DNA of 64,000 bases, taken from the NCBI RefSeq assembly GCF_030733685.1, contig NZ_JASHIM010000023.1, positions 1 to 64,000 of the forward strand. The letters are read 5' to 3'. Position 1 is the stretch's first letter. Each line of letters begins with the position of its first letter. Both the position numbers and the translations under genes were made by a program. Under the pieces are notes generated by a model. That model saw only the letters and a program-made list of their open reading frames with translations. It ran no database searches and was not told where the DNA came from. This document shows, piece by piece, positions 50,988 to 59,098 of the stretch. Origin of the DNA: Roseovarius sp. MMSF_3281 (GTDB lineage: Bacteria; Pseudomonadota; Alphaproteobacteria; Rhodobacterales; Rhodobacteraceae).

Positions 50988-52463
50988 TCACGCCCAATCG
51001 CGGCAGACGTATTTGATCTCCATGAATTCCTCCATGCCCTTGCGGGCACCTTCCCGGCCAAGACCCGATTGCTTGACCCCGCCAAAGGGGATCGGCGCGC
51101 CGGTGACCTTGGTGCGGTTCACGGCCACCATGCCGAATTGCAACGCGCGCGTCACACGATAGATGCGGCGGGGGTCGTGGCTGTGAAGGTAGGCAACAAG
51201 GCCGTATTCGGTGTCATTGGCGCGGCGCACCACCTCTTCCTCGGTATCAAAAGGCGTGATCGCGGCGACGGGGCCGAAGGTTTCCTCGTGCATGATAGCG
51301 GCGTCTTCGGGCACGTCTGTCAGAACCGTGGGCTGATAGAACAGCGGCCCAAGGTCGTCGCGCTTGCCACCACAGGCCAGTTTCGCACCTTTCGAAAGGG
51401 CATCGGCCACATGCTCTTCTTGCTTGAGCACGGCCTTTTCATTCATCAGCGGGCCAAGGTCGGGATCATCCATGCCCTTGCCAAGTGTCAGGGCCTTGGT
51501 GGCCTTGGTGAACCGCTCGCAAAACTCGTCATAAATCGCGCGCTCCACGTAGATGCGGTTGGCGCCAAGGCAGTCTTGCCCGGTCGTCGCCCATTTCGCG
51601 CCCATTGTCTCCTCGATCGCGATATCCATATCGCTGCCCTTGAACACGATCACCGGCGCATGGCCGCCCAGTTCCATGACCAGACGCTTCACCGTATCGG
51701 CGGATTGACGATACAAAAGGCGGCCGATCTCGGTTGAGCCGGTGAACGACAGAGCGCGCACGCGTTTATCCTGTGTCCATGGCTCCACGATGGTCGCGGC
51801 CTTGCCGGTCAAAACATTGAACACGCCGGCGGGGATGCCCGCGCGTTCGGCCAGTTCGGCCAAGGCCAGCGCCGAATAGGGCGTTTCGCCCGAGGGATGC
51901 GCCACGATGGTACAGCCCGCCGCCATGGCCGCCGCCGCCTTGCGAGTCAGCATCGCGGCCGGGAAGTTCCAAGGCGTAATCAGTGCGGCAACGCCCACCG
52001 GTTCCAGCCAAAGCTCGACTTCGGCGTCGGGCAGGTGGCTCGTGACCCCTTCGATGTTCGGGCGCTTGGCCTCTTCGGCGTAATACTCGACAAAGCTGGC
52101 GGCATAGTCGATTTCGCCACGCGCTTCGGACAGGGGTTTGCCCTGCTCCAACACCATGATCCGCGCCAGATCTTCTTTGTGCTCCAGCATCAGGTCGAAC
52201 CACCGCCGCAGCAGCGCCGAGCGATCCTGCGGCAGGGTCATCGACCAATCAGAGAAGGCGTCTTGCGCGGCATCGACCGCAGTTTGCGCCTGAGTGGCGG
52301 ACAGGCTGGCCACATCTCCAAGCACTGCGCCATCGGCGGGGTTGGTCACGGTGATCGTGGCGTTGTCGTCCCCCGCCGTCCATTTCCCATTCACATAGGA
52401 GAAATTACGGACAAGTCGGGTGTCAGTCACACCGTTGCGGGTCCAGATTGCGGAATCAGACAT
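50988..52463 (-). CDS. ssd: NAD(P)-dependent semialdehyde dehydrogenase (Ssd/GabD/DoeC-like)
   Basis: The start is ATG 52463 with AAGGAGGAACCCC just upstream, giving 491 residues. Aldehyde-dehydrogenase features include TPWNFPAAMLTRKAAAAMAA near residue 150, the Glu in MELGGHAP near 260 and the catalytic Cys in TGQDCLGANR near 294. By sequence it resembles succinate-semialdehyde dehydrogenase. In ectoine clusters the equivalent gene (ssd/doeC) oxidises aspartate semialdehyde to aspartate. Both substrates are plausible; context favours the second. Confidence 0.82.
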   Translation of the reverse strand: MSDSAIWTRNGVTDTRLVRNFSYVNGKWTAGDDNATITVTNPADGAVLGDVASLSATQAQTAVDAAQDAFSDWSMTLPQDRSALLRRWFDLMLEHKEDLARIMVLEQGKPLSEARGEIDYAASFVEYYAEEAKRPNIEGVTSHLPDAEVELWLEPVGVAALITPWNFPAAMLTRKAAAAMAAGCTIVAHPSGETPYSALALAELAERAGIPAGVFNVLTGKAATIVEPWTQDKRVRALSFTGSTEIGRLLYRQSADTVKRLVMELGGHAPVIVFKGSDMDIAIEETMGAKWATTGQDCLGANRIYVERAIYDEFCERFTKATKALTLGKGMDDPDLGPLMNEKAVLKQEEHVADALSKGAKLACGGKRDDLGPLFYQPTVLTDVPEDAAIMHEETFGPVAAITPFDTEEEVVRRANDTEYGLVAYLHSHDPRRIYRVTRALQFGMVAVNRTKVTGAPIPFGGVKQSGLGREGARKGMEEFMEIKYVCRDWA

Positions 52464-52572
52464 GGGGTTCCTCCTTTTAAGGAAGAAATATCTGCATGTT
52501 GGCAATGATTGGGGCTGAACTTTACCCCGCCCGCAGATGATTCTTCTGCAAAGTGGCGCCCGCGCAGGTAAA

Positions 52573-53049
52573 TTATTCTAAAAGCTCTGCAATAGGTGGT
52601 ACCGATGGGGATTTCACCGGCTTGGTCACGATATAGGTGAAGTACCGGGCAAGCCCGATGCGCGCCTCCAGCATCTCGTCGATAAGCCGCTGATAGCTAT
52701 CGATATCCGTGGTCACGATCTGCATCAGGTAATCGAATCCACCGCCCAGCGCCCAGCAGGCGGTGACCTCTTGAAAGTGCTGCACGCTTTCCTCGAAGGC
52801 GCGGAAGCTGGCGGGTGTATGATCGGCCAGTTCGGCGGCCACGAACACCGTGACATGGGGCCCGAGTTTCTTGAGGTTCAGCCGCGCGTTGTAGCCTTCG
52901 ATAATCCCGGCATCCTCAAGTTTACGCAGGCGCTCCCAACAGGGGCTGGCCGACAGGCCCACACGTTCGGCCAGTTGCGCCTTGGTGATGCGGCCATCGG
53001 TGGAAAGTACCCTCAGGATGGCAAGGTCACGATCGTCGAGTTTCAGCAT
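52573..53049 (-). CDS. asnC: Lrp/AsnC-family regulator of the ectoine cluster (DoeX/AsnC)
   Basis: The 158-residue protein starts at ATG 53049. The N-terminal HTH reads GRITKAQLAERVGLSASPCW followed by ERLRKLEDAGIIEGY. The C-terminal RAM ligand domain contains ALGGGFDYLMQIVTTDIDSY near residue 100. An AsnC-type regulator in this position is typical of ectoine-degradation clusters, where it senses the pathway intermediates diaminobutyrate or its acetyl form. It follows the nitrilase-like gene by 10 bp. Confidence 0.85.
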   Translation of the reverse strand: MLKLDDRDLAILRVLSTDGRITKAQLAERVGLSASPCWERLRKLEDAGIIEGYNARLNLKKLGPHVTVFVAAELADHTPASFRAFEESVQHFQEVTACWALGGGFDYLMQIVTTDIDSYQRLIDEMLEARIGLARYFTYIVTKPVKSPSVPPIAELLE

Positions 53050-53059
53050 GCCCTGTCCA

Positions 53060-53824
53060 TCAAAGCTCCAAACAATTCTTCAAGTAAGGCAATCGCGCCT
53101 GCGCCGCTACGACGCCGGTCACGTCCACGTCGGATGTGATCAGGCCTTCTCGGCCCGGCCCAACAACCGCCACGTCCTGCCCGTCGGGGGCCACGATACG
53201 CGAACCGCCGAAGAAGGCCAATCCGCCCTCTTCGCCCGCGTGATCGGCATAGGCCAGCCAAACACCGTTTTCAAAGGCGCGGGTCGGCACCATCTTTTCG
53301 GCCACAACGCCCCAGTCCGCGCCAAGGGCTGTTGGTACCAGAACCAGATGCGCGCCGCCTTGCGCGGCTTGGCGCAGGCTTTCGGGGAATTCCACCTCGT
53401 AGCAGATGATGATCGCCACACGCAGGCCACACAGGTCTGCGAAAGTGACCGAGGGGCCTTTGGCAAATGTCACCGCCTCGAAGCTTTGCGGCGAGGGAAG
53501 GCGCTTGCGGTGATTGGCCAAAAGCGTGCCCGTGGCACCGATCAGGGCCGCCGAGTTGTACAGGGTATCCCCTGCCCGCTCAGGGTAGCCATATGCAATG
53601 GCCGTACCTTGGTTACGGGCAAGCCTTGCCATGGCCTGTGCAAAGGGGCCGTCTGAAGGCTCGGACAGGGCGCCATAATCCAGCGTCGGGTTATAACCTG
53701 TTGGAAAAAGCTCGGGGCACAGGACCAGATCAAGCGCCTGCCCGGTGATATGTTTTTCAACCTTCGCCAAACGCTCCGCCGTGCTCAGTCCTGCATCCCT
53801 GCACTGGTAAACGCCCAGTTTCAT
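53060..53824 (-). CDS. Carbon-nitrogen hydrolase (nitrilase-fold amidase)
   Basis: The 254-residue protein starts at ATG 53824, overlapping eutC by 4 nt. The nitrilase-superfamily catalytic triad is present: Glu in LCPELFPTGY near residue 38, Lys in HRKRLPSP near 107 and Cys in IICYEVEFPES near 140. These enzymes hydrolyse C-N bonds of amides, N-acyl or carbamoyl compounds. Its place inside the ectoine operon is notable because no DoeB/EutE deacetylase is present in the window. It may deacetylate or deamidate a pathway intermediate, which is a hypothesis. Confidence 0.82.
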   Translation of the reverse strand: MKLGVYQCRDAGLSTAERLAKVEKHITGQALDLVLCPELFPTGYNPTLDYGALSEPSDGPFAQAMARLARNQGTAIAYGYPERAGDTLYNSAALIGATGTLLANHRKRLPSPQSFEAVTFAKGPSVTFADLCGLRVAIIICYEVEFPESLRQAAQGGAHLVLVPTALGADWGVVAEKMVPTRAFENGVWLAYADHAGEEGGLAFFGGSRIVAPDGQDVAVVGPGREGLITSDVDVTGVVAAQARLPYLKNCLEL

Positions 53825-54813
53825 GCAGAAATCACCGTACCGGCGGGGCTATCCTTGAGTATCTGGTAAACGTGGCTGGCAATGGCGGTGTCCTGCGCGC
53901 CGGTGCCGGTGAGGTCGGCGATCGTGATGTCCTCTTCGCTTCGCCTGCCCGGGGCTTGTCCGGTGATGACCTGCCCCAGTTCGGCGGGAACCCCGCGATC
54001 CCAAATCCCGGCCTCTTGCGCGCTGCGCAGTTCGCCCAGTTTTTCGGTTTGGCTGACGCGGTCGGCGACATAAAGGTCGGCCTCGATCAGGGCCTTGGCG
54101 TCGATCTCGTTCTTGCCGTCCTGATCGGATCCCATGGCGGTGATATGCAGGCCGGGGTGCAACCATTCGGCCTTCAGAACCGGTTCGCGCGCCGGGGTCG
54201 TGGTGACGACCATTTGGCTTTGCGCAACCACCTCGGCGGGGTCGGATACGGCCTGCACCTCGATCCCCAGTCGGGCGGCCATATCCTCGGCGCAGGTTTG
54301 TGCCTTGGCCGTGTCGCGCCCCCAGACCAGCACGCGCTTGAAGGGGCGCACCAGATGCGCCGCCTGCATTTGCAGGCGCGCCTGCACCCCGGTGCCGAAA
54401 ACCCCGGCAGTGTCCACCGTTTGCAGGGCAAGGTGACGCGCGGCCACGGCCCCGGCGGCGGCGGTGCGAATGTCAGTGAGATAGCCGTTGTCGAGGAACA
54501 GCGCCTGCACCAGACCCGTCTGCGCCGAGAACAGGATCATGAGGCCATTCAGCGACGGCAAGCCCAGCTTGGGGTTGTCGAAAAACCCGGGGCTGACCTT
54601 GATCGCAAAGCCTTCAAACCCCGGAATATAGGCGGTTTTCACGTCGACCTCACCATTGGCGGCGGGCAGGTCCATCGACAGGATCGGCGGCATCACGACC
54701 TCGCCCCCGGCAAGGGCGGTAAAGGCCTTTTCGACCACGTCGACGGTGTCAATATCCAGCCCGACGGCGGCGCGCAACTCGGCTTCGGTCACGATACGGA
54801 TGTCATGCGGCAT
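53821..54813 (-). CDS. eutC: Ornithine cyclodeaminase-family protein of hydroxyectoine use (EutC)
   Basis: The 330-residue protein starts at ATG 54813, overlapping eutB by 11 nt. The mu-crystallin/OCD fold is clear: DNGYLTDIRTAAAGAVAARH near residue 107, the NAD motif GVFGTGVQARLQMQAAHLV near 138 and GSDQDGKNEIDAKAL near 228. In the eut clusters of roseobacters, EutC works with the threonine-dehydratase-like EutB to convert the hydroxylated diaminobutyrate derived from 5-hydroxyectoine. The eutB-eutC overlap supports this. Plain ornithine cyclodeaminase activity cannot be excluded. Confidence 0.82.
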   Translation of the reverse strand: MPHDIRIVTEAELRAAVGLDIDTVDVVEKAFTALAGGEVVMPPILSMDLPAANGEVDVKTAYIPGFEGFAIKVSPGFFDNPKLGLPSLNGLMILFSAQTGLVQALFLDNGYLTDIRTAAAGAVAARHLALQTVDTAGVFGTGVQARLQMQAAHLVRPFKRVLVWGRDTAKAQTCAEDMAARLGIEVQAVSDPAEVVAQSQMVVTTTPAREPVLKAEWLHPGLHITAMGSDQDGKNEIDAKALIEADLYVADRVSQTEKLGELRSAQEAGIWDRGVPAELGQVITGQAPGRRSEEDITIADLTGTGAQDTAIASHVYQILKDSPAGTVISA

Positions 54814-55804
54814 AGGCTTTTCCTTTCACGATGGTATCGCCAAGCTGTACGTCCTGGCCGGTCATGATGCGGGTGAAGGTGGGCATATCCAGATTGCGGC
54901 CCGTGATGATCGTGGCCGTGGGGCCATCGACCGCAACCTTGCCGGTCAGCACCGCCGCCAGGCCGACGACACAGGCCCCTTCGGCAACGATGCGATCCTC
55001 GTAGTACAGCACCTGCATCGCGTGGTAAATTTCCTGCTCCGAGACCAGGACGACCTCATCCAGCAAGTCACGGCACATCGGGAAACTGAGCCTGTTTTGC
55101 ATGCCGATGCCGCCACCGAGGGAATCCGCGAGGCTGGCCACTTCGGGCACCTCGACAGGATGGCCGGCCTTGATGCTTTCATACATCGCCGCGCCGCGAT
55201 CCATCGTGATGCCAACAACGCGAATATCGGGATTGATCGACTTGGCGGCACGCGCGACACCGGCCGCCAAGCCACCCCCCGAAAGCGGCACCAGAAGGGT
55301 TGTAACATCCGGGCGGGATTGAAGAATTTCCAATCCAATGGTCCCCTGCCCCGAGATCACCAGCGGATCGTCAAAAGGCGAAACTTCAACAAGGCCTTCC
55401 TCGACCATCAAGCGGTGCGACTCGGCAAGCGCGTCATCCTGGCTTTGGCCTTTGATGGCCACCTCGGCGCCCAATGCCCTGATCCCGTCGACCTTGGCCC
55501 GTGGCACCAGTTCCGACATGCAGATCACCGCGCGTATGCCACGTTCGCGCGCCGCAAATGCCACGCCGCGCCCGTGGTTGCCGGTGGAGCAGCATGTGAC
55601 GCCCTTGGCATCCTGCACCCCGGCAACAGCGTTGTAGGCGCCGCGTAGCTTGAAGGCGCCGATGGGTTGCATGTTCTCAAGCTTCAGCAGGAATTCGGCG
55701 CCCGCCTTGTCGGACATGAAGGGGGACGGTACCAAGGGGGTAGCATCGGCCACACCGCGAATGACCTTGGCCGCGGCATAGATATCGGCCAGTGTTGGTT
55801 GCAT
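54803..55804 (-). CDS. eutB: Threonine-dehydratase-like PLP enzyme of hydroxyectoine use (EutB)
   Basis: The start is ATG 55804 behind CAGGGAGACCCCA, giving 333 residues; longer readings run into the promoter and doeA. It is a fold-type II PLP enzyme with the PLP lysine in GAFKLRGAYNAVAG near residue 51, the Asn/Gly loop CSTGNHGRGVAFAARERG near 73 and the phosphate loop PLSGGGLAAGVARA near 173. It lacks the C-terminal regulatory ACT domain of biosynthetic IlvA. Position beside eutC and divergent from doeA identifies it as EutB, thought to eliminate or transform hydroxy-diaminobutyrate. Confidence 0.84.
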   Translation of the reverse strand: MQPTLADIYAAAKVIRGVADATPLVPSPFMSDKAGAEFLLKLENMQPIGAFKLRGAYNAVAGVQDAKGVTCCSTGNHGRGVAFAARERGIRAVICMSELVPRAKVDGIRALGAEVAIKGQSQDDALAESHRLMVEEGLVEVSPFDDPLVISGQGTIGLEILQSRPDVTTLLVPLSGGGLAAGVARAAKSINPDIRVVGITMDRGAAMYESIKAGHPVEVPEVASLADSLGGGIGMQNRLSFPMCRDLLDEVVLVSEQEIYHAMQVLYYEDRIVAEGACVVGLAAVLTGKVAVDGPTATIITGRNLDMPTFTRIMTGQDVQLGDTIVKGKAYAA

Positions 55805-55966
55805 TGGGGTCTCCCTGTTCGTGTTTGTTGCAGCTTTGCGCCGGTCCAAGGTAGCGTCAAGCGCACGACAGGAAATTTCCCAAAAGCGACACCAAGTGCC
55901 GTTTTCCTTGGGGCAATCAATCACATGGCGCAGAGTATGGGGCAAACCCGACAGTGAGGATGCAAG

Positions 55967-57151
55967 ATGATCCATAAGGACCTACCCTTTTCGCAAGATG
56001 AGTTTGATCGCCGGTTGGACAAGACACGCAAGGCCATGGAGGCCAAGGGCGTGGATGTTATGTTCGTCACGGATCCATCGAATCAGAATTGGCTGACGGG
56101 CTATGACGGCTGGTCGTTCTACGTGCACCAAGGGGTGATCGTGCTGCCCGATGCCGACCCGATCTGGTGGGGCCGCAACCAGGATGCCAACGGCGGTGTG
56201 CGCACCGTGTGGATGACCGATGACCGGGTCATAGGATACGCCGACAACTATGTTCAATCGACCGAGCGCCACCCGATGCAGGACCTTGCCGAGCGCCTGC
56301 GCGGCATGGGTGTGGACACCAAGCGCATCGGCGTGGAGATGGATAATTATTATTTCTCGGCAAAGGCTTACGCCGTTCTGCAAGCCGAGCTTCCCGATGC
56401 CACATTCGTTGATGCCACAGCACTCGTGAACTGGCAACGCGCAGTGAAGTCAGACGAAGAACTGAGCTTCATTCGCAAGGCGGCGGCGATCAGTGAGAAG
56501 ATCGTGGATGGCCTTTTGGAGCGGGTTGAAGTGGGCGTTCCGAAGAACGAGGTGGTGGCCGAGATTTTCCGTGATTGCATTCGCGGGGTCGATGGCGCGT
56601 GGGGCGATTACCCCGCGATCGTGCCGCTGTTGCCTTCGGGGTCGGATGCGGCAGCCCCGCACCTGACGTGGGATGGCCGCGATTTTGCCGATGGAGAGGC
56701 GACTTTCTTCGAGATTTCAGGATGTTACCGTCGCTATCATGCCCCCTTCTGCCGGACGCTTTTTCTTGGCAAGCCACCGCAATTCCTGCTGGATGCGGAA
56801 AAGGCGCTGGTTGAAGGGTTAGAGGCAGGTTTAGAGGCCGCACGGGCCGGTAACCGGGCCTGCGACATCGCCGATGCCTTGGCGCAACCCCTTGAAAAGG
56901 CCGGGATCGAGCGCGGCGCGCGCTGTGGTTATCCCATCGGCCTCAGTTATCCGCCGGACTGGGGCGAGCGGACCATCAGCCTGCGGGCCGAGGATGAAAC
57001 CGTGCTGGAGCCGGGGATGACTTTCCATTTCATGCCAGGGCTTTGGATGTCGGATTGGGGGCTTGAGATCACCGAATCCATCCTGATCAAGCAAGACGGC
57101 CCGGCGGAAACTTTCTGTGACAGGCCGCGAAAAATGTTCGTGAAGGACTGA
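55967..57151 (+). CDS. doeA: Ectoine hydrolase (DoeA/EutD, M24 peptidase fold)
   Basis: The 394-residue protein starts at ATG 55967. It closely follows the DoeA pattern: DPSNQNWLTGYDGWSFYVHQ near residue 36, EMDNYYFSAKAYAVLQAELP near 124, GDYPAIVPLLPSGSDAAAPH near 208 and CGYPIGLSYPPDWGERTISL near 322. DoeA opens the ring of ectoine to N-acetyl-diaminobutyrate in the cytoplasm; the roseobacter homologue also accepts hydroxyectoine. It is the only rightward gene of the cluster, divergent from eutB with a 162-bp promoter region. DoeB, the usual next enzyme, is not encoded nearby. Confidence 0.9.
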   Translation: MIHKDLPFSQDEFDRRLDKTRKAMEAKGVDVMFVTDPSNQNWLTGYDGWSFYVHQGVIVLPDADPIWWGRNQDANGGVRTVWMTDDRVIGYADNYVQSTERHPMQDLAERLRGMGVDTKRIGVEMDNYYFSAKAYAVLQAELPDATFVDATALVNWQRAVKSDEELSFIRKAAAISEKIVDGLLERVEVGVPKNEVVAEIFRDCIRGVDGAWGDYPAIVPLLPSGSDAAAPHLTWDGRDFADGEATFFEISGCYRRYHAPFCRTLFLGKPPQFLLDAEKALVEGLEAGLEAARAGNRACDIADALAQPLEKAGIERGARCGYPIGLSYPPDWGERTISLRAEDETVLEPGMTFHFMPGLWMSDWGLEITESILIKQDGPAETFCDRPRKMFVKD

Positions 57152-57172
57152 TTTCGTTAACCTTTCGCGTTT

Positions 57173-57344
57173 TGTACAGTTTGTACAGATTCCCCCCGCG
57201 TTTTGTACAGAACGCGGGGGGTTTTCGTTTGGTTATGTACATTTTGTACAGGTTGCGGCGCGTTTCGTACGAGTCGTACGACAAGGGGGCGGGTTTCGTA
57301 CGAAAATCGGGGCGTCGGTTTCAAGGATCGTACGAGTCGTACGA
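57173..57344. repeat. Ten-site palindrome array in two 93-bp units
   Basis: Five TGTACA sites begin at 57173, 57182, 57204, 57236 and 57245. Five CGTACG sites (inside TCGTACGA) follow at 57266, 57275, 57297, 57329 and 57338, each exactly 93 bp after its counterpart. Within both units the spacings are 9, 22, 32 and 9 bp. Other positions of the two units match only in part. The array lies between convergent gene ends, so it is not an obvious promoter. Its role is unknown. Confidence 0.85.
57192..57221. terminator. Strong hairpin terminator within the array
   Basis: CCCCCCGCGTT (57192-57202) pairs perfectly with AACGCGGGGGG (57211-57221), followed by TTTTCGTTT. It is 40 bp beyond the doeA stop and its loop contains one of the TGTACA sites. 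Confidence 0.8.
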
Positions 57345-57429
57345 AACACGCCACCCAGGAACGCAGTTTTAAGGGTTTGGAAAGCTTTTCGTGGCGTACT
57401 GGCGCAAACAGCACGCAAAGGAGGACCGT

Positions 57430-58482
57430 TCAGACCATTTGCCAGAACTGGAACAACAGACCCGCCACGAAGGCCCCCGAGAGCGACAGCGCAATGTAAA
57501 GCGCAAAGACCGGAGGGCGGGCCAACGCCCAGACGGCCATGGCCGCCGGGATCGAGGTGACGCCACCGGCCACGAGGAAGGCCAAGCCCGCACCGGGGGC
57601 CATGCCCTGTTCGATCAGCCCGCCGACCAACGGCAGGGCGGCATAGCCGTTAAGGTAGGCCGGGACGCCAACGAGCGTGGCCGAGATGATCGGCAAAAGG
57701 CCGGTTCCGCCAAGCGTGGCGGTGACGGTTTCGGCCGGTATCCACGCCAGCATGAGGCTTTCGATCAGGAAGGCGAGGGTCAGCCATTTGGCAAGGAAAA
57801 GGGTGGTGTCCCACGCGACGCGGGCGAATTTGTTAAGGCGGTCGCGGTCTTGCCAGAAGCGCCAGACAACCGGCTTGGGCGCGCGCACGGCAGAAGCGCC
57901 ACAGCCGCCGTTGCCGATGCCTTCGCGCAGCGGGTTGGCAAGGCCCCCGCCACGTGACAGCAACTGCACGACCGTGCCGCCGAAGACGCCAAGACCGATG
58001 GCGGCAATGGTTTTCGCAATGGCGAATTCAAGGCCCAGAACGCCCGTGGTGAGAACGAACATCGACGGGTCCATGATGGGCGAGGCAAGCCAGAACGCCA
58101 TGACGGCGGAAAGCGGCACGCCCATGGCCAGCAAGGCGGCGATCAGCGGGATCACCCCGCAGGAACAAAAGGGCGAGAGGCCCCCGGCAAGCGCGCCCAA
58201 CAGGATCATCAGCGCGGGCGCGCCGGTGAAGGCGCGGGCGATGAGGTTATCGGCCCCGGTGGCCCCGGCCCATGCGGCGATGCCGATGGAGAGGATCAGG
58301 TAGGGTGCGGTGTGCAAGAGCGCCTTGGCGGTGAAGGTGGCGCTTTGCATGGCTTGCGCTGTGTCGAAAATGGCAAGGATCAGCAGGATCAGGGCCGAAA
58401 TGAGCCAAATCCGATGCTCGGACCAAAGCCGTTGCAGGGGCGATGCGGGTTTCGGGGCGCAGCAGGTGGTTTGTTCGGTCAT
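57430..58482 (-). CDS. Permease of the DUF318/ArsP family
   Basis: The start is ATG 58482, overlapping the arsR stop as ATGA, giving 350 residues. About eight to ten helices are visible. The family hallmark GLSPFCSCGVIPLIAALLAM lies near residue 92, and a second conserved block, VGVPAYLNGYAALPLVGGLI, lies near 275. A CC pair occurs near the N-terminus (TTCCAPKP). Family members export trivalent organoarsenicals (ArsP) or have related metal or anion roles. Co-translation with an ArsR-type repressor supports arsenical or metal export. It ends beside the palindrome array. Confidence 0.82.
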   Translation of the reverse strand: MTEQTTCCAPKPASPLQRLWSEHRIWLISALILLILAIFDTAQAMQSATFTAKALLHTAPYLILSIGIAAWAGATGADNLIARAFTGAPALMILLGALAGGLSPFCSCGVIPLIAALLAMGVPLSAVMAFWLASPIMDPSMFVLTTGVLGLEFAIAKTIAAIGLGVFGGTVVQLLSRGGGLANPLREGIGNGGCGASAVRAPKPVVWRFWQDRDRLNKFARVAWDTTLFLAKWLTLAFLIESLMLAWIPAETVTATLGGTGLLPIISATLVGVPAYLNGYAALPLVGGLIEQGMAPGAGLAFLVAGGVTSIPAAMAVWALARPPVFALYIALSLSGAFVAGLLFQFWQMV

Positions 58483-58796
58483 TCGGTGGCCTCTGGTGTT
58501 TTCACGGTGACGCCGACGCAGCATTCAGAGGTGAGGAAATCGACGACGCGGTGCATGGCCGGGTAATCGACGCGGTTGAACACTTCGCGCCCGCGCTTGT
58601 CTTGTTTGACAAGGCCAGCCTCGACGAGGGTGGAGAGGTGATGCGCCAAGGTGGAGGGCGCGATGCCGAGGTGTGTGCCGATGTCACGGATTCGCAGGCC
58701 ATCGTCACCGGCTTTGACCAGCAGGCGGAAGATGGAAAGGCGGGCGTCATGGCCAAGGGCGGCAAGGGCGCGGGCGTTGAGGGATGTGATGCTCAT
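58479..58796 (-). CDS. arsR: ArsR-family repressor
   Basis: The 105-residue winged-helix protein starts at ATG 58796. DNA-binding features are LGHDARLSIFRLLVKAGDDG near residue 14 and IAPSTLAHHLSTLVEAGLVK near 45. The classical ELCVCDL metal site in the recognition helix is absent. Instead a C-terminal pair of adjacent cysteines, SECCVGV near 90, could bind As(III), as in other ArsR variants with C-terminal sites. It is co-translated with the ArsP-like permease and probably represses the pair. Confidence 0.84.
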   Translation of the reverse strand: MSITSLNARALAALGHDARLSIFRLLVKAGDDGLRIRDIGTHLGIAPSTLAHHLSTLVEAGLVKQDKRGREVFNRVDYPAMHRVVDFLTSECCVGVTVKTPEATE

Positions 58797-59098
58797 ACCG
58801 TCAAAATAACTATAAAACTAGTTTTGTAAAGATGTTTGACAACTTCCGAGGCGTCCACTGGAGAGTGTGGAGGGCGGCGCCCGACCCTGGGAGGGCATGT
58901 GGTACGTTGTTTCAGTGAATAACCGGGCCGCGCGCAAAACATTGGTTTGCCGCGTAACGGCAGCCATGCGCCCTCCCGGGGGGAGGGTCGGGCGCCGCCC
59001 GGGGCAAGCCCGGGCGAAACGGAGAATGAATGTCGTATTCAAAAAAGGCGCGGACCGAAGCCCACGCCTTTCAGGATTTCGAAACCTTACTTCCGGCT
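58797..59098. other. Intergenic region with large inverted repeat and terminator
   Basis: No gene is supported. Arms at 58873-58896 and 58970-58999 are inverted copies that differ only by a 6-G insertion and enclose 73 bp. A second hairpin, GCCCGGG/CCCGGGC, spans 58997-59015. A terminator at 59044-59071 closes the leftward enoyl-CoA hydratase gene. Confidence 0.5.
59044..59071 (-). terminator. Rho-independent terminator of the enoyl-CoA hydratase gene
   Basis: On the minus strand AAAGGCG and CGCCTTT are separated by a 14-nt partly paired loop and are followed by further T residues. It lies 28 bp beyond the stop at 59099. Confidence 0.75.

Noticed and set aside
57173..57344. CRISPR-like array
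   Set aside because: The repeats are only 6-8 bp palindromes with unequal spacing and no cas genes; the pattern is two 93-bp units, not repeat-spacer units.
57087..57414. Small leftward open frames across the palindrome array
   Set aside because: They overlap doeA, a strong terminator and repeats, have no good start or ribosome-binding site, and their repetitive residues simply mirror the DNA repeats. A decayed coding repeat is kept only as an alternative in the finding.
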